Source of the DNA: Streptosporangiaceae bacterium
GTDB lineage: Bacteria > Actinomycetota > Actinomycetes > Streptosporangiales > Streptosporangiaceae
Length of the DNA stretch: 6,489 bases
Assembly (NCBI GenBank): GCA_030038715.1
Contig: JASHSO010000119.1
Span: 1 to 6,489 of the forward strand
Direction of reading: 5' to 3'
Shown: in pieces, positions 1-5,137 of the stretch
Numbering within the stretch: the stretch's first letter is position 1
How the letters are laid out: the number at the start of each line of letters is the position of its first letter
Made by a program: the position numbers and the translations under genes
The notes under the pieces: generated by a model
Told to the model about the DNA's origin: nothing
Seen by the model: only the letters and a program-made list of their open reading frames with translations
Databases searched by the model: none

Positions 1-1264
1 GGCCGTTCACCCAGGGGCCGAGCACCTGGCTGTCGTTGCAGAGCAGCAGGAGAAACACCGTCGCCGACGGGAGCAGCACGCCGGCCAGGGTCTGCACACC
101 CTCGGTGAGCAGCCCGAGCGGCGAACCGGGAATCAGCACAATGGCCGCGGCAAGGGCGATCAGCCCCGCGTACACCGCATAGAAGCCCTTGGCGCCCTTG
201 ACGCCGCGATGCAGGGAGTGCCGCAGCCCGAACACGTCCCCGATCGCGTAGGCAGTGGACAGGGATACCGCGAACGCGCCGATGATCGAGGCGTCGAGCA
301 ACGCGACCGCGAAGACCACTCCGGCCGCCCTCCCGGCATACGCCTGCAGCCCGGATGCCAGGCCGGCCGCGCTGGTGAAATGGCCGAGACCGCGAGTTCC
401 TGCGAACGCCGCCGTGGTGGCGCCCATGACAGCTGCCGCGCCGATCACCACGATGACCATGCCGATCCACAGGTCAGCCTTCTCGTACCTGATGAACCGA
501 GGCGTGATCCGCTTGTCGATGACGTAGCTCTGCTGGAAGAACAGCTGCCACGGCGCGACGGTGGTACCGACGATGCCGATGACCAGCAGCATCACGGTCG
601 ACAGCTGCCCGGCGCCGCCGGGCAGCTGCGGGATCACGAAGTCGCGCGCCATCTGGGTGACGCCGGGGTGGGCCAAGAAGTACAGCGGTATCAGCAGCAG
701 GCTGCCCGCGCAGAACACCATGGCGATGCGCTCGAACCGGCGAAAGCTGCCCGTGAAGGCGGCCCCGACGATCACCAGTCCGGCGAGGCCGACACAGGCA
801 ACCTTGGGCAACCCGAGGTACCCGGCCGCAAGGGTAATGCCGATGAACTCTGTGACGATCGTCAAGGCGTTCAGGATGAAGAGGTCGATCACGCTGAAGG
901 CGCCCCAGAACTTACCGAAGCGCTCCAGGATCAGCCGGGCGTGGCCGACGCCCGTGACGGCGCCAAGGCGCAGCACCATCTCCTGGTTCACGTACAGCAC
1001 GGGTACCAGCAGCAACAGGGTCCACAGCAGATGGGTGCCGTAGTTCTGGCCGGCCTGGCCGTACGTAGCGAATGCGCCAGCGTCGTTGTCGCCCACCATC
1101 ACGATCAGCCCTGGGCCGACGATGGCAAGGAGCGTCTTGAGGGCGGCGGACTTGCCCTGGCGCGGGGTAGCGTCGTCGAGCCTGATCGTGCCGAGCGCGC
1201 CGCGGATGTCGCCGGCGTGCTCGGAGTCGAGTACCGCACTGCGGTTTTCGAGCGCCATGCTCAT
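1..1264 (-). CDS. NRAMP-related divalent metal transporter, probable Mg2+ importer (NRMT type), 3' end outside window
   Basis: This is a membrane transporter of the NRAMP/SLC11 superfamily (PF01566, LeuT fold) of which 421 codons are visible; the C-terminus lies beyond base 1. Translation of the minus strand gives one uninterrupted frame with about ten hydrophobic segments after a hydrophilic N-terminus of about 42 residues. TM1 reads GPGLIVMVGDNDAGAFATYG (49-68): Asp61 is kept, but the canonical DPGN is DAGA, so the metal-binding Asn is Ala64. TM6 reads GIVGTTVAPWQ (230-240): the Met that binds Mn/Fe is Ala237 and the usual His of MPH is Trp239. Loss of the soft Met ligand is known from the Mg2+-transporting NRMT branch. 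The M-box riboswitch upstream independently supports Mg2+. The start is ATG 1264, preceded by GGAGG (1276-1272) with 7 nt spacing; a second ATG lies two codons inside. Classical Mn2+ uptake (MntH) is the alternative but fits the motifs poorly. Confidence 0.93.
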   Translation of the reverse strand, partial: MSMALENRSAVLDSEHAGDIRGALGTIRLDDATPRQGKSAALKTLLAIVGPGLIVMVGDNDAGAFATYGQAGQNYGTHLLWTLLLLVPVLYVNQEMVLRLGAVTGVGHARLILERFGKFWGAFSVIDLFILNALTIVTEFIGITLAAGYLGLPKVACVGLAGLVIVGAAFTGSFRRFERIAMVFCAGSLLLIPLYFLAHPGVTQMARDFVIPQLPGGAGQLSTVMLLVIGIVGTTVAPWQLFFQQSYVIDKRITPRFIRYEKADLWIGMVIVVIGAAAVMGATTAAFAGTRGLGHFTSAAGLASGLQAYAGRAAGVVFAVALLDASIIGAFAVSLSTAYAIGDVFGLRHSLHRGVKGAKGFYAVYAGLIALAAAIVLIPGSPLGLLTEGVQTLAGVLLPSATVFLLLLCNDSQVLGPWVNG

Positions 1265-1366
1265 GGCCGTCCCTCCCCTGCCCTGGCTGGGTCGTCATCG
1301 GGAGGCGCGCGGCAACCTGCTGACGCCAAGGCGGCAGTTCAGGCGGGACGCCCTAGGTAGAACGGG

Positions 1367-1438
1367 TCACCGCGTGCCGGAAGAAAGCGAGTGCACCTGG
1401 ATTCCGGGCCGTTGATGGCCCGGTTTACTGCTATCCAT
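1367..1438 (-). CDS. Putative 23-codon leader peptide (uORF) between M-box and transporter gene
   Basis: A short ORF in the leader of the NRAMP-related gene begins at ATG 1438 and stops at TGA 1369-1367. It is preceded by GGGAGG with GGAGG ending 6 nt before the ATG, one of the best ribosome binding sites in the window. The peptide starts MDSSKPGHQRPGIQV and has no membrane or signal features. It is in the same frame as the transporter but closed by the stop. Codons 6-12 lie within the stem-loop at 1404-1423, so a translating ribosome would melt that structure. Known Mg2+-responsive leaders (mgtA and corA of enterobacteria) use short peptides with proline codons; this one has two prolines. 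Translation and a regulatory role are inference; the strong SD is what is seen. Confidence 0.55.
   Translation of the reverse strand: MDSSKPGHQRPGIQVHSLSSGTR
1404..1423 (-). terminator. Perfect stem-loop in the transporter leader, candidate attenuator
   Basis: CCGGGCC and GGCCCGG form a perfect 7 bp stem around a 6 nt loop inside the uORF and downstream of the M-box. On the minus strand it is followed by AATCC rather than a U-tract, so it is not a classical intrinsic terminator; actinobacterial terminators often lack the U-tract. It may be the expression platform, or simply structure coupled to uORF translation. Confidence 0.4.
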
Positions 1439-1499
1439 CTCTCGCCTCCCTCCGGCCGTGACACACGCGGGCGTCAACCCTTGGCACGCGGGGAGACAT

Positions 1500-1521
1500 G
1501 CGCCGGCTGTAAGCCAGGCGC
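1500..1521 (-). promoter_or_regulatory. Stem-loop directly downstream of the M-box P1 helix
   Basis: GCGCC/GGCGC plus GGCT/AGCC with a one-base bulge enclose a 3 nt loop, giving 9 base pairs. GGGG (1490-1493) and CCCC (1525-1528) could extend it. The extension would use bases that can also pair in the lower M-box P1 helix (1522-1528), so the two structures may compete. That would suit a riboswitch expression platform, but no U-tract follows on the minus strand. Confidence 0.4.
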
Positions 1522-1692
1522 GCACCCCTACTCGTCAGAGCTTTGGCACGACACGACGTAGCGCCACCGTGGCGGCGCAGCCACTTCGGGTCACCCCTTA
1601 ATCCGGGGAGACCTGTCCTGACCCTGGGCGTCTCTCGACGTCGTCGGATCAGTGGCCTGTGTTCATGTCGACGCCTCACCGAACGAGGTGCC
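1522..1692 (-). ncRNA. M-box (ykoK leader) Mg2+ riboswitch
   Basis: Read on the minus strand, the leader shows the M-box signature in order: GGTGAGGC (1680-1673), ACACAGGCC further on, GTCGAGAGACGCC (1639-1627), then GGTCAGGACAGG (1623-1612), and near the 3' end GTGCCAAAGCTCT (1550-1538). These are the conserved core blocks of the aptamer. P1 is closed by CTCGTT (1687-1682) with GACGAG (1536-1531), and can extend through GCACC with GGGTGC. The length of about 160-170 nt is as expected. M-box RNAs fold on Mg2+ and usually turn off Mg2+ transporter genes; the gene downstream here is the NRAMP-related transporter. Leader hairpins at 1500-1521 and 1404-1423 are candidates for the expression platform. 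Confidence 0.9.
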
Positions 1693-1710
1693 TTGAACAA
1701 AACCGCCTGC

Positions 1711-1739
1711 AGTCTATGTCACGTGGCCATTCACGGCAA
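1711..1739 (-). promoter_or_regulatory. Sigma70-type promoter for the M-box transcript
   Basis: On the minus strand TTGCCG (1739-1734) and TAGACT (1716-1711) are separated by exactly 17 nt. The -10 fits the actinobacterial TANNNT pattern and the -35 matches TTGACA at 4 of 6 positions. A start about 7 nt downstream would lie about 12-20 nt before the M-box P1 helix, a sensible position for a riboswitch transcript, and gives a leader of about 440 nt. Confidence 0.6.
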
Positions 1740-1775
1740 ACCTCTGGCCTGCGCACATGCACCAGGGAGGCCTGA

Positions 1776-1781
1776 TAGGCT
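1776..1781 (+). promoter_or_regulatory. Candidate -10 element for the Mn2+ riboswitch transcript
   Basis: TAGGCT fits the TANNNT pattern and would place the transcript start at about 1787-1789, right at the 5' strand of riboswitch P1. No convincing -35 is present 16-18 nt upstream. An alternative pair is TTGAAC (1693-1698) with TATGTC (1715-1720), which would add about 60 nt of leader. Neither is secure. Confidence 0.35.
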
Positions 1782-1785
1782 CGCC

Positions 1786-1880
1786 GATGAAGGGGAGTAG
1801 TCCGTAACCCCGCAGTCGACATGCTGGCCCCGCGCGGGCCCGGTTGCGGGACCTGTCTCCAGGTGGGCGAGACCTTCGTT
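1786..1880 (+). ncRNA. yybP-ykoY Mn2+ riboswitch
   Basis: The two invariant loops are visible: GGGGAGTAG (1792-1800) near the 5' end and GGCGAGACC (1866-1874) near the 3' end. P1 pairs GATGAAGG (1786-1793) with CCTTCGTT (1873-1880), 8 bp including two G-U wobbles. Inside, CCCGCA (1809-1814) pairs with TGCGGG (1845-1850), enclosing a GGCCC/GGGCC hairpin (1826-1840). ACCTG/CAGGT (1851-1864) forms the short hairpin that presents the second conserved loop. The family binds Mn2+ at the docked loops and generally turns on Mn2+ efflux genes. The gene 60 nt downstream is a UPF0016 protein, one of the best-known partners of this riboswitch. Confidence 0.93.
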
Positions 1881-1898
1881 CCTGCCATATCCGACATG

Positions 1899-1929
1899 GC
1901 CGGGACGAGGTAGCCCCTTGCGTCCCGGC
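1899..1929 (+). promoter_or_regulatory. Expression-platform hairpin between Mn2+ riboswitch and exporter gene
   Basis: GCCGGGACG (1899-1907) and CGTCCCGGC (1921-1929) form a perfect 9 bp stem with a 13 nt loop, ending one base before the purine-rich ribosome binding site of the exporter. No U-tract follows. The 5' arm overlaps two alternatives: ATGGC (1896-1900), which can pair with GCCAT (1884-1888), and 1905-1910, which can pair with the P1 3' strand (1874-1879). Mutually exclusive pairings of this kind are what a switch needs, but which state is ON cannot be decided by eye. Confidence 0.55.
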
Positions 1930-1941
1930 GAGAGAGCTGGG

Positions 1942-2538
1942 ATGGACGCCATCATCGTGATCACCACTTTTGCGGTGATCTTCCTGGGTGAGTTGCCCGA
2001 CAAGACCATGTTCGCGTCGCTCGTCCTGTCCACCAGGGGACGGCCCGCCCTGGTCTGGCTCGGCGCGGCGGCCGCGTTTGCCATCCACGTGGTGATCGCG
2101 GTCAGCGTGGGTATCACGCTGTTCCGGGTGCTGCCCCATCGGATCCTCGATGCCGCGGTCTGCCTGATGTTCGCTGCCGGAGCAGCCCTTGCGGCCCACG
2201 AGGCGCTTGCTGAGCGGCGCGTCAAGCCCGCGGGTTCGCAGCGCGCTGCTAACCCAGTGGGCACGCCTGCCCGCATCGTGGCGACCGCGTTCACCGTGGT
2301 CTTCCTCGCCGAGTGGGGAGACCTAACCCAGATACTGACCGCCAACCTGGCGGCCCGCTATCACGCGCCGCTGGCGGTGTCTGCCGGAGCGGTTCTCGGC
2401 CTGTGGGCCGTCTGCGCTCTGGCCGTCGTCGGCGGCAGCAGCCTGGTGCGCTGGGTCGACGTCAAGATCGTCCGGATAGTCACTGCCGTGGTCCTCGGCG
2501 TTCTTGCCGTCGTCACCGGCTGGCTCGCGATGGCCTAG
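1942..2538 (+). CDS. UPF0016/GDT1 (TMEM165-type) Mn2+ exporter
   Basis: A 198-residue membrane protein of the UPF0016 family (PF01169), cation/H+ exchangers that in bacteria export Mn2+. Both signature motifs are present: GELPDKT at 16-22 and AEWGDLTQ at 123-130, each in the first helix of one half of the two-fold repeat; Glu17/Asp20 and Glu124/Asp127 are the expected metal-site acids. Three helices (about 3-30, 35-61, 68-88), a hydrophilic loop (about 89-108), then three more (about 111-135, 143-166, 174-197) give the usual six-helix layout and length. The first motif has Pro where the consensus has Gly. I chose ATG 1942, preceded by GAGAGAG (1930-1936); an in-frame TTG at 1918 with GAGG upstream would add eight residues but lies in the platform hairpin. 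The Mn2+ riboswitch upstream supports the substrate. Confidence 0.93.
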   Translation: MDAIIVITTFAVIFLGELPDKTMFASLVLSTRGRPALVWLGAAAAFAIHVVIAVSVGITLFRVLPHRILDAAVCLMFAAGAALAAHEALAERRVKPAGSQRAANPVGTPARIVATAFTVVFLAEWGDLTQILTANLAARYHAPLAVSAGAVLGLWAVCALAVVGGSSLVRWVDVKIVRIVTAVVLGVLAVVTGWLAMA

Positions 2539-2540
2539 CA

Positions 2541-2617
2541 GTGCGGCACCCGGCGGAGGTTGGCGAAGTCGCGCAATGTGGCACCCGCGGAGGGTAGAGA
2601 ACTCGCGCGCGATGTGG
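2541..2617 (+). repeat. Two tandem imperfect 36-37 bp repeats downstream of the exporter gene
   Basis: Unit 1 (2541-2577) and unit 2 (2578-2613) share the blocks GTG(C/T)GGCACCC, GGCGGAGG or GCGGAGG, and a GCGCG/GCGCA end followed by AT. A third unit may begin with GTGG at 2614-2617. It starts two bases after the exporter stop codon and fills most of the 134 nt before the next gene. No spacer separates the units, so it is not CRISPR. It looks like an intergenic dispersed repeat rather than coding sequence. Confidence 0.6.
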
Positions 2618-2672
2618 TCCGCTGGGAAGAAGGATCGTCGCAACGGCGACACCGCTTCGAGGGCCAGAAGCC

Positions 2673-3398
2673 ATGTTCAGCGACTGCAGGACACCGTTCA
2701 GCCAGGCAGCAGGGTGCCTGCTGTCGGCTGGCGGTAGCCCGCCTGTCATCGCTGACGGCCGCAGCCTGGCCTTCGCCACGCTGGCGAGCTGGTTGTGGGC
2801 CGAGGCCCTCGGCGCCTGGATGCTGAGGAGCTGGATGAACAGCGGCAGCCCGCGCCAAAGCCGATCCCGCCCCGACGGGGTGTCCCTGCCCGTGATGCTC
2901 GGGCACGCCTGCCTCGCGGGCACCGGGCTGCTCTGCTGGATCAGTTTCCTGGCTACCAGCTACTCCGCATTGGCCTGGCTGGCACTGGCTCTCCTCGGCT
3001 CGGCGATCGGCTTCGGCATCTCGACAGTCACCGTGTGGACGCCTTACCCGTCGCGCCGCGCTCCCGCACCTAGTCGGCGCGGCGGGCCCCATCCAGCCCC
3101 CGGCGGACCGGCCAGTACCGACCCCGGCGCGGCGGAATTCGGCGCGACGGCCGCCGGGTGGCCCGCCGACGATCTGCCTGCGGAGATTGTCTCGGACGAG
3201 GTACTAGCCAAGGCCCTGTCCAGCGAGGGGCTTACCGGCATGCTGGTGGATGACATGCTGGCCCGCATCCTCGCCGAGGCGCAGCCGCCCGAGCGCACCA
3301 GGCGGGTAACGCTGCTGCCGATCATCCCGGCGGTGCACGGCGCGCTGGCCATCGCCACGTTCCTGCTGGCGACGCTGGCGGCCATCGCCGCAACCTGA
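2673..3398 (+). CDS. Hypothetical four-helix membrane protein
   Basis: I do not recognise a named family. The 241-residue product has hydrophobic segments at about 31-50, 72-96, 98-121 and 214-240. Between the third and fourth lies a hydrophilic stretch of about 90 residues: first Pro/Arg/Gly-rich (125-150), then acidic and probably helical (165-206, with DDLPAEIVSDEVLAKAL). His78 in the second helix (GHACLAGTGLLCW) and His222 in the fourth (PAVHGALAIATFLL) sit in similar H-G/G-H small-residue contexts and could face each other as ligands, for example for heme; this is conjecture. The start is ATG 2673 with a modest GAGGG 9 nt upstream; a later in-frame ATG at 2820 would remove the first helix. 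Codon use fits the neighbours. It follows the Mn2+ exporter by 134 nt on the same strand, and co-transcription is possible. Confidence 0.7.
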   Translation: MFSDCRTPFSQAAGCLLSAGGSPPVIADGRSLAFATLASWLWAEALGAWMLRSWMNSGSPRQSRSRPDGVSLPVMLGHACLAGTGLLCWISFLATSYSALAWLALALLGSAIGFGISTVTVWTPYPSRRAPAPSRRGGPHPAPGGPASTDPGAAEFGATAAGWPADDLPAEIVSDEVLAKALSSEGLTGMLVDDMLARILAEAQPPERTRRVTLLPIIPAVHGALAIATFLLATLAAIAAT

Positions 3399-3436
3399 CG
3401 GCCGAGTGCTGGGTATGACCTGTCGCGGCGGTCGTG

Positions 3437-3460
3437 AGCGGATGGCGGGCCCGGTCCGCT
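3437..3460 (+). terminator. Inverted repeat after the membrane protein gene, possible terminator
   Basis: AGCGGA (3437-3442) and TCCGCT (3455-3460) form a 6 bp stem around a 12 nt loop that itself contains GGGCCC. It lies 39 nt after the stop codon of the membrane protein and just before the DosR-like box. There is no T-tract, so it could end transcription only in the non-canonical actinobacterial manner. Confidence 0.35.
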
Positions 3461-3462
3461 AA

Positions 3463-3482
3463 ATCGGGACCAATGGCCCGTC
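3463..3482 (+). promoter_or_regulatory. DosR/DevR-like palindromic box upstream of the stress protein gene
   Basis: The core GGGACCAATGGCCC (3466-3479) has the two GGGAC / GGCCC half-sites, 4 nt apart, of the dormancy regulator DosR/DevR box known from mycobacteria and other actinomycetes. Its end is 127 nt upstream of the universal stress protein start. A near-identical box precedes the other stress protein gene at 6369-6382. Which regulator binds is inferred from motif resemblance only. Confidence 0.5.
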
Positions 3483-3569
3483 CACACCAGCCCAGACGAC
3501 CCTCGCGACCTGCTCGGTCCAGAAGAACAATGGAATGTCGGAGTATGGCCGCTGCGTGGCGTCGGCCAG

Positions 3570-3587
3570 TGGCCCGAAAACGGGCCA
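3570..3587 (+). promoter_or_regulatory. Perfect 7 bp stem-loop in the stress protein leader
   Basis: TGGCCCG (3570-3576) and CGGGCCA (3581-3587) flank AAAA. It ends 5 nt before the AAGGAG ribosome binding site (3593-3598), so in RNA it would be a stable hairpin at the 5' edge of the initiation region. It could also be a protein-binding palindrome in DNA. Confidence 0.45.
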
Positions 3588-3606
3588 ACCGGAAGGAGAT
3601 AGAGCA

Positions 3607-4041
3607 ATGGCAGGAATCACTGTGGGCATCGACGGGTCACATAATTCCCGTCTTGCACTCGAATGGGCAATGAGCGAGGCAGTCATCCGCAAGGTGCCGC
3701 TCCAAGTCCTCACCGTCAACCCGGTCATGGCCAGCTACTGGACGGGCCATCCGGCCCCCTACCCCGGCGACGACGAGCGGCTCGCGGCAGTCCGCAAGTC
3801 CGCAGAGGACGAAGTGGCCGGGGTGACCGCCAAGCTCGCCAGCCAGCCACCCGCGGTCACGATCACGGCGGTGAACGGCTTCCCCGCCAAGGAGCTGATC
3901 GACGCTTCGGCTGGGGCTGACCTGCTCGTGGTCGGAACTCGGGGCGGCGGCGGGTTCACGCCGCTGATGCTCGGCTCGGTGGGCAGCCAGGTCGTGCATC
4001 ATGCGGGCTGTCCCGTCGTGGTGGTCCCGCACAGCCGCTGA
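3607..4041 (+). CDS. Universal stress protein, single UspA domain
   Basis: A 144-residue cytoplasmic protein of the Usp family (PF00582), the usual size for one domain. It opens with the beta-strand VGIDGS (6-11), where Asp9 is the conserved nucleotide-contacting acid. It carries the full ATP-binding signature G-2x-G-9x-G-S: Gly110, Gly113, Gly123, Ser124 in VGTRGGGGFTPLMLGSVGS (109-127). The end HHAGCPVVVVP (131-141) is the typical last strand. It is therefore probably an ATP-binding Usp, a class that in mycobacteria is linked to hypoxia survival and growth arrest. The start is ATG 3607, with AAGGAG 8 nt upstream; the in-frame ATG at 3535 lacks a site and would add a non-homologous tail across the leader hairpin. 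A DosR-like box lies upstream and GAPDH follows after 85 nt, probably in one transcript. Confidence 0.95.
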   Translation: MAGITVGIDGSHNSRLALEWAMSEAVIRKVPLQVLTVNPVMASYWTGHPAPYPGDDERLAAVRKSAEDEVAGVTAKLASQPPAVTITAVNGFPAKELIDASAGADLLVVGTRGGGGFTPLMLGSVGSQVVHHAGCPVVVVPHSR

Positions 4042-4089
4042 CTGACATCCCGGTGTCGCCAGGACGAAGGCCGCGCCGCATGAAGATCA

Positions 4090-4106
4090 GGCCGCCCGCT
4101 GCGGCC
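4090..4106 (+). promoter_or_regulatory. Stem-loop between stress protein and GAPDH genes
   Basis: GGCCGC (4090-4095) and GCGGCC (4101-4106) pair around a 5 nt loop, ending 5 nt before the AAGGAGG of the GAPDH gene. There is no T-tract. In an operon transcript it could modulate GAPDH translation or protect a processed 5' end; a weak terminator is the alternative. Confidence 0.35.
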
Positions 4107-4126
4107 GACAGAAGGAGGGGACTTTC

Positions 4127-5128
4127 ATGCCTGCCCGAGTTGGGATCAACGGCTTCGGCCGGATCGGCCGTGCCTTTGTCCGGCGATGCCTGGAGCGTGA
4201 CGACCTGGAGGTTGTGGCCGTCAACGACATTACGGACGCCGCGACCCTCGCCCACTTGCTGGAATTCGACTCGACGTACGGACGGCTCGAGGCGAAGGTC
4301 GAACACTCGGCCAACTCGATCGTCGTCGACGGCCTGCCCATTGCCGCGCTGAACGTCCGCGATCCCGCCGACATCAGCTGGGGTGACCTCGGCGCCGAAG
4401 TAGTGATCGAGTCGACTGGCAAGTTCCGCGCCCGCGACGACGCCGCCCTGCACCTCAAGGGCGGCGCGCGTAAGGTGCTGATCTCGGCGCCCGGTAAGGG
4501 AGCCGACCTTACGGTCGTGATCGGCGTCAACGACGCCGACTACGACCCGCATCGGCACGACGTGGTCTCGTGCGCGTCTTGCACCACCAACTGCGTGGCG
4601 CCAATGGCCAAGGTGCTCAACGACGCGTTCGGCCTCACCCAGGGCCTGATGACCACGGTGCATGCCTACACCGGCGACCAGATGCTGCTGGACGGCCCGC
4701 ACAAGGATTTGCGCCGCGCGCGCAGCGCCGCGGTCAGCATCGTGCCGACCACGACCGGTGCCGCGCGCACGACCGGCCAGGTGATCCGCGAGCTCGAAGG
4801 CCGACTGGACGGCGTCGCGGTCAGGGTGCCAGTCGAGGACGGCTCACTGACTGACCTGACGGCTGTGCTGGGCCGCGAGGTCACCGCGGCTGACGTCAAC
4901 GAGGCGTTCATGCGGGCGGCCGCCGGGAAGCTAGCCGGGATCCTGCGGTACAGCACCGACCCGCTGGTGTCCCGCGACATCATCGGCGATCCGGCGTCCT
5001 GCGTATTCGACTCCGGCCTGACCCAGGCCGCGCGTTCGCTGGTCAAGGTCTTCGGCTGGTACGACAACGAGTGGGGTTACACCTGCCGGCTAGTCGACCT
5101 TGCCGTCCTGGTCGCAAGCTCGCTGTAG
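4127..5128 (+). CDS. gap: Glyceraldehyde-3-phosphate dehydrogenase, type I
   Basis: A full-length 333-residue GAPDH catalysing NAD(P)+- and phosphate-dependent oxidation of glyceraldehyde-3-phosphate in glycolysis or its reverse. The N-terminal Rossmann domain starts with VGINGFGRIGR (5-15), with VND34 as the cofactor-ribose acid. The catalytic segment SCASCTTNC (148-156) has Cys152, and His179 in TTVHAYTGDQ activates it. LLDGPHKDLRRARSAA (187-202) and TTTGAARTTG are the S-loop and phosphate region; GWYDNEWGY (310-318) is the conserved C-terminal block. Asp34 with Pro191 suggests NAD+ preference, but Gly190 (usually Leu in glycolytic NAD enzymes) leaves this open. Cys149 replaces the usual Asn of SNASC. 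The start has an excellent AAGGAGG 8 nt upstream. Pairing with a DosR-boxed stress protein suggests a stress-related isozyme rather than the housekeeping pgk-tpi operon copy. Confidence 0.97.
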   Translation: MPARVGINGFGRIGRAFVRRCLERDDLEVVAVNDITDAATLAHLLEFDSTYGRLEAKVEHSANSIVVDGLPIAALNVRDPADISWGDLGAEVVIESTGKFRARDDAALHLKGGARKVLISAPGKGADLTVVIGVNDADYDPHRHDVVSCASCTTNCVAPMAKVLNDAFGLTQGLMTTVHAYTGDQMLLDGPHKDLRRARSAAVSIVPTTTGAARTTGQVIRELEGRLDGVAVRVPVEDGSLTDLTAVLGREVTAADVNEAFMRAAAGKLAGILRYSTDPLVSRDIIGDPASCVFDSGLTQAARSLVKVFGWYDNEWGYTCRLVDLAVLVASSL

Positions 5129-5137
5129 CCGCGGGCA

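Noticed and set aside
209..1360. Long plus-strand reading frame opposite the transporter
   Set aside because: It is antisense to a gene with clear NRAMP motifs, has low-complexity charged composition without domain features, and is a GC-driven shadow.
1431..1700. Minus-strand 89-codon ORF over the M-box
   Set aside because: It runs through the conserved riboswitch bases, is Arg-rich without domain features, and is not the frame of the uORF or the transporter.
1918..1941. TTG 1918 as start of the UPF0016 protein
   Set aside because: It lies in the loop of the platform hairpin and would add MRPGERAG with no family resemblance; kept only as an alternative.
1731..2345. Minus-strand 204-codon ORF
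   Set aside because: It is antisense to the UPF0016 gene and the Mn2+ riboswitch, whose conserved motifs explain this DNA.
3535..3606. ATG 3535 as start of the universal stress protein
   Set aside because: No ribosome binding site is present, while ATG 3607 has AAGGAG at ideal spacing and gives a standard Usp N-terminus.
5129..5137. Bidirectional terminator between GAPDH and the convergent gene
   Set aside because: Only 9 nt separate the stop codons and no stem-loop with a T-tract was found.
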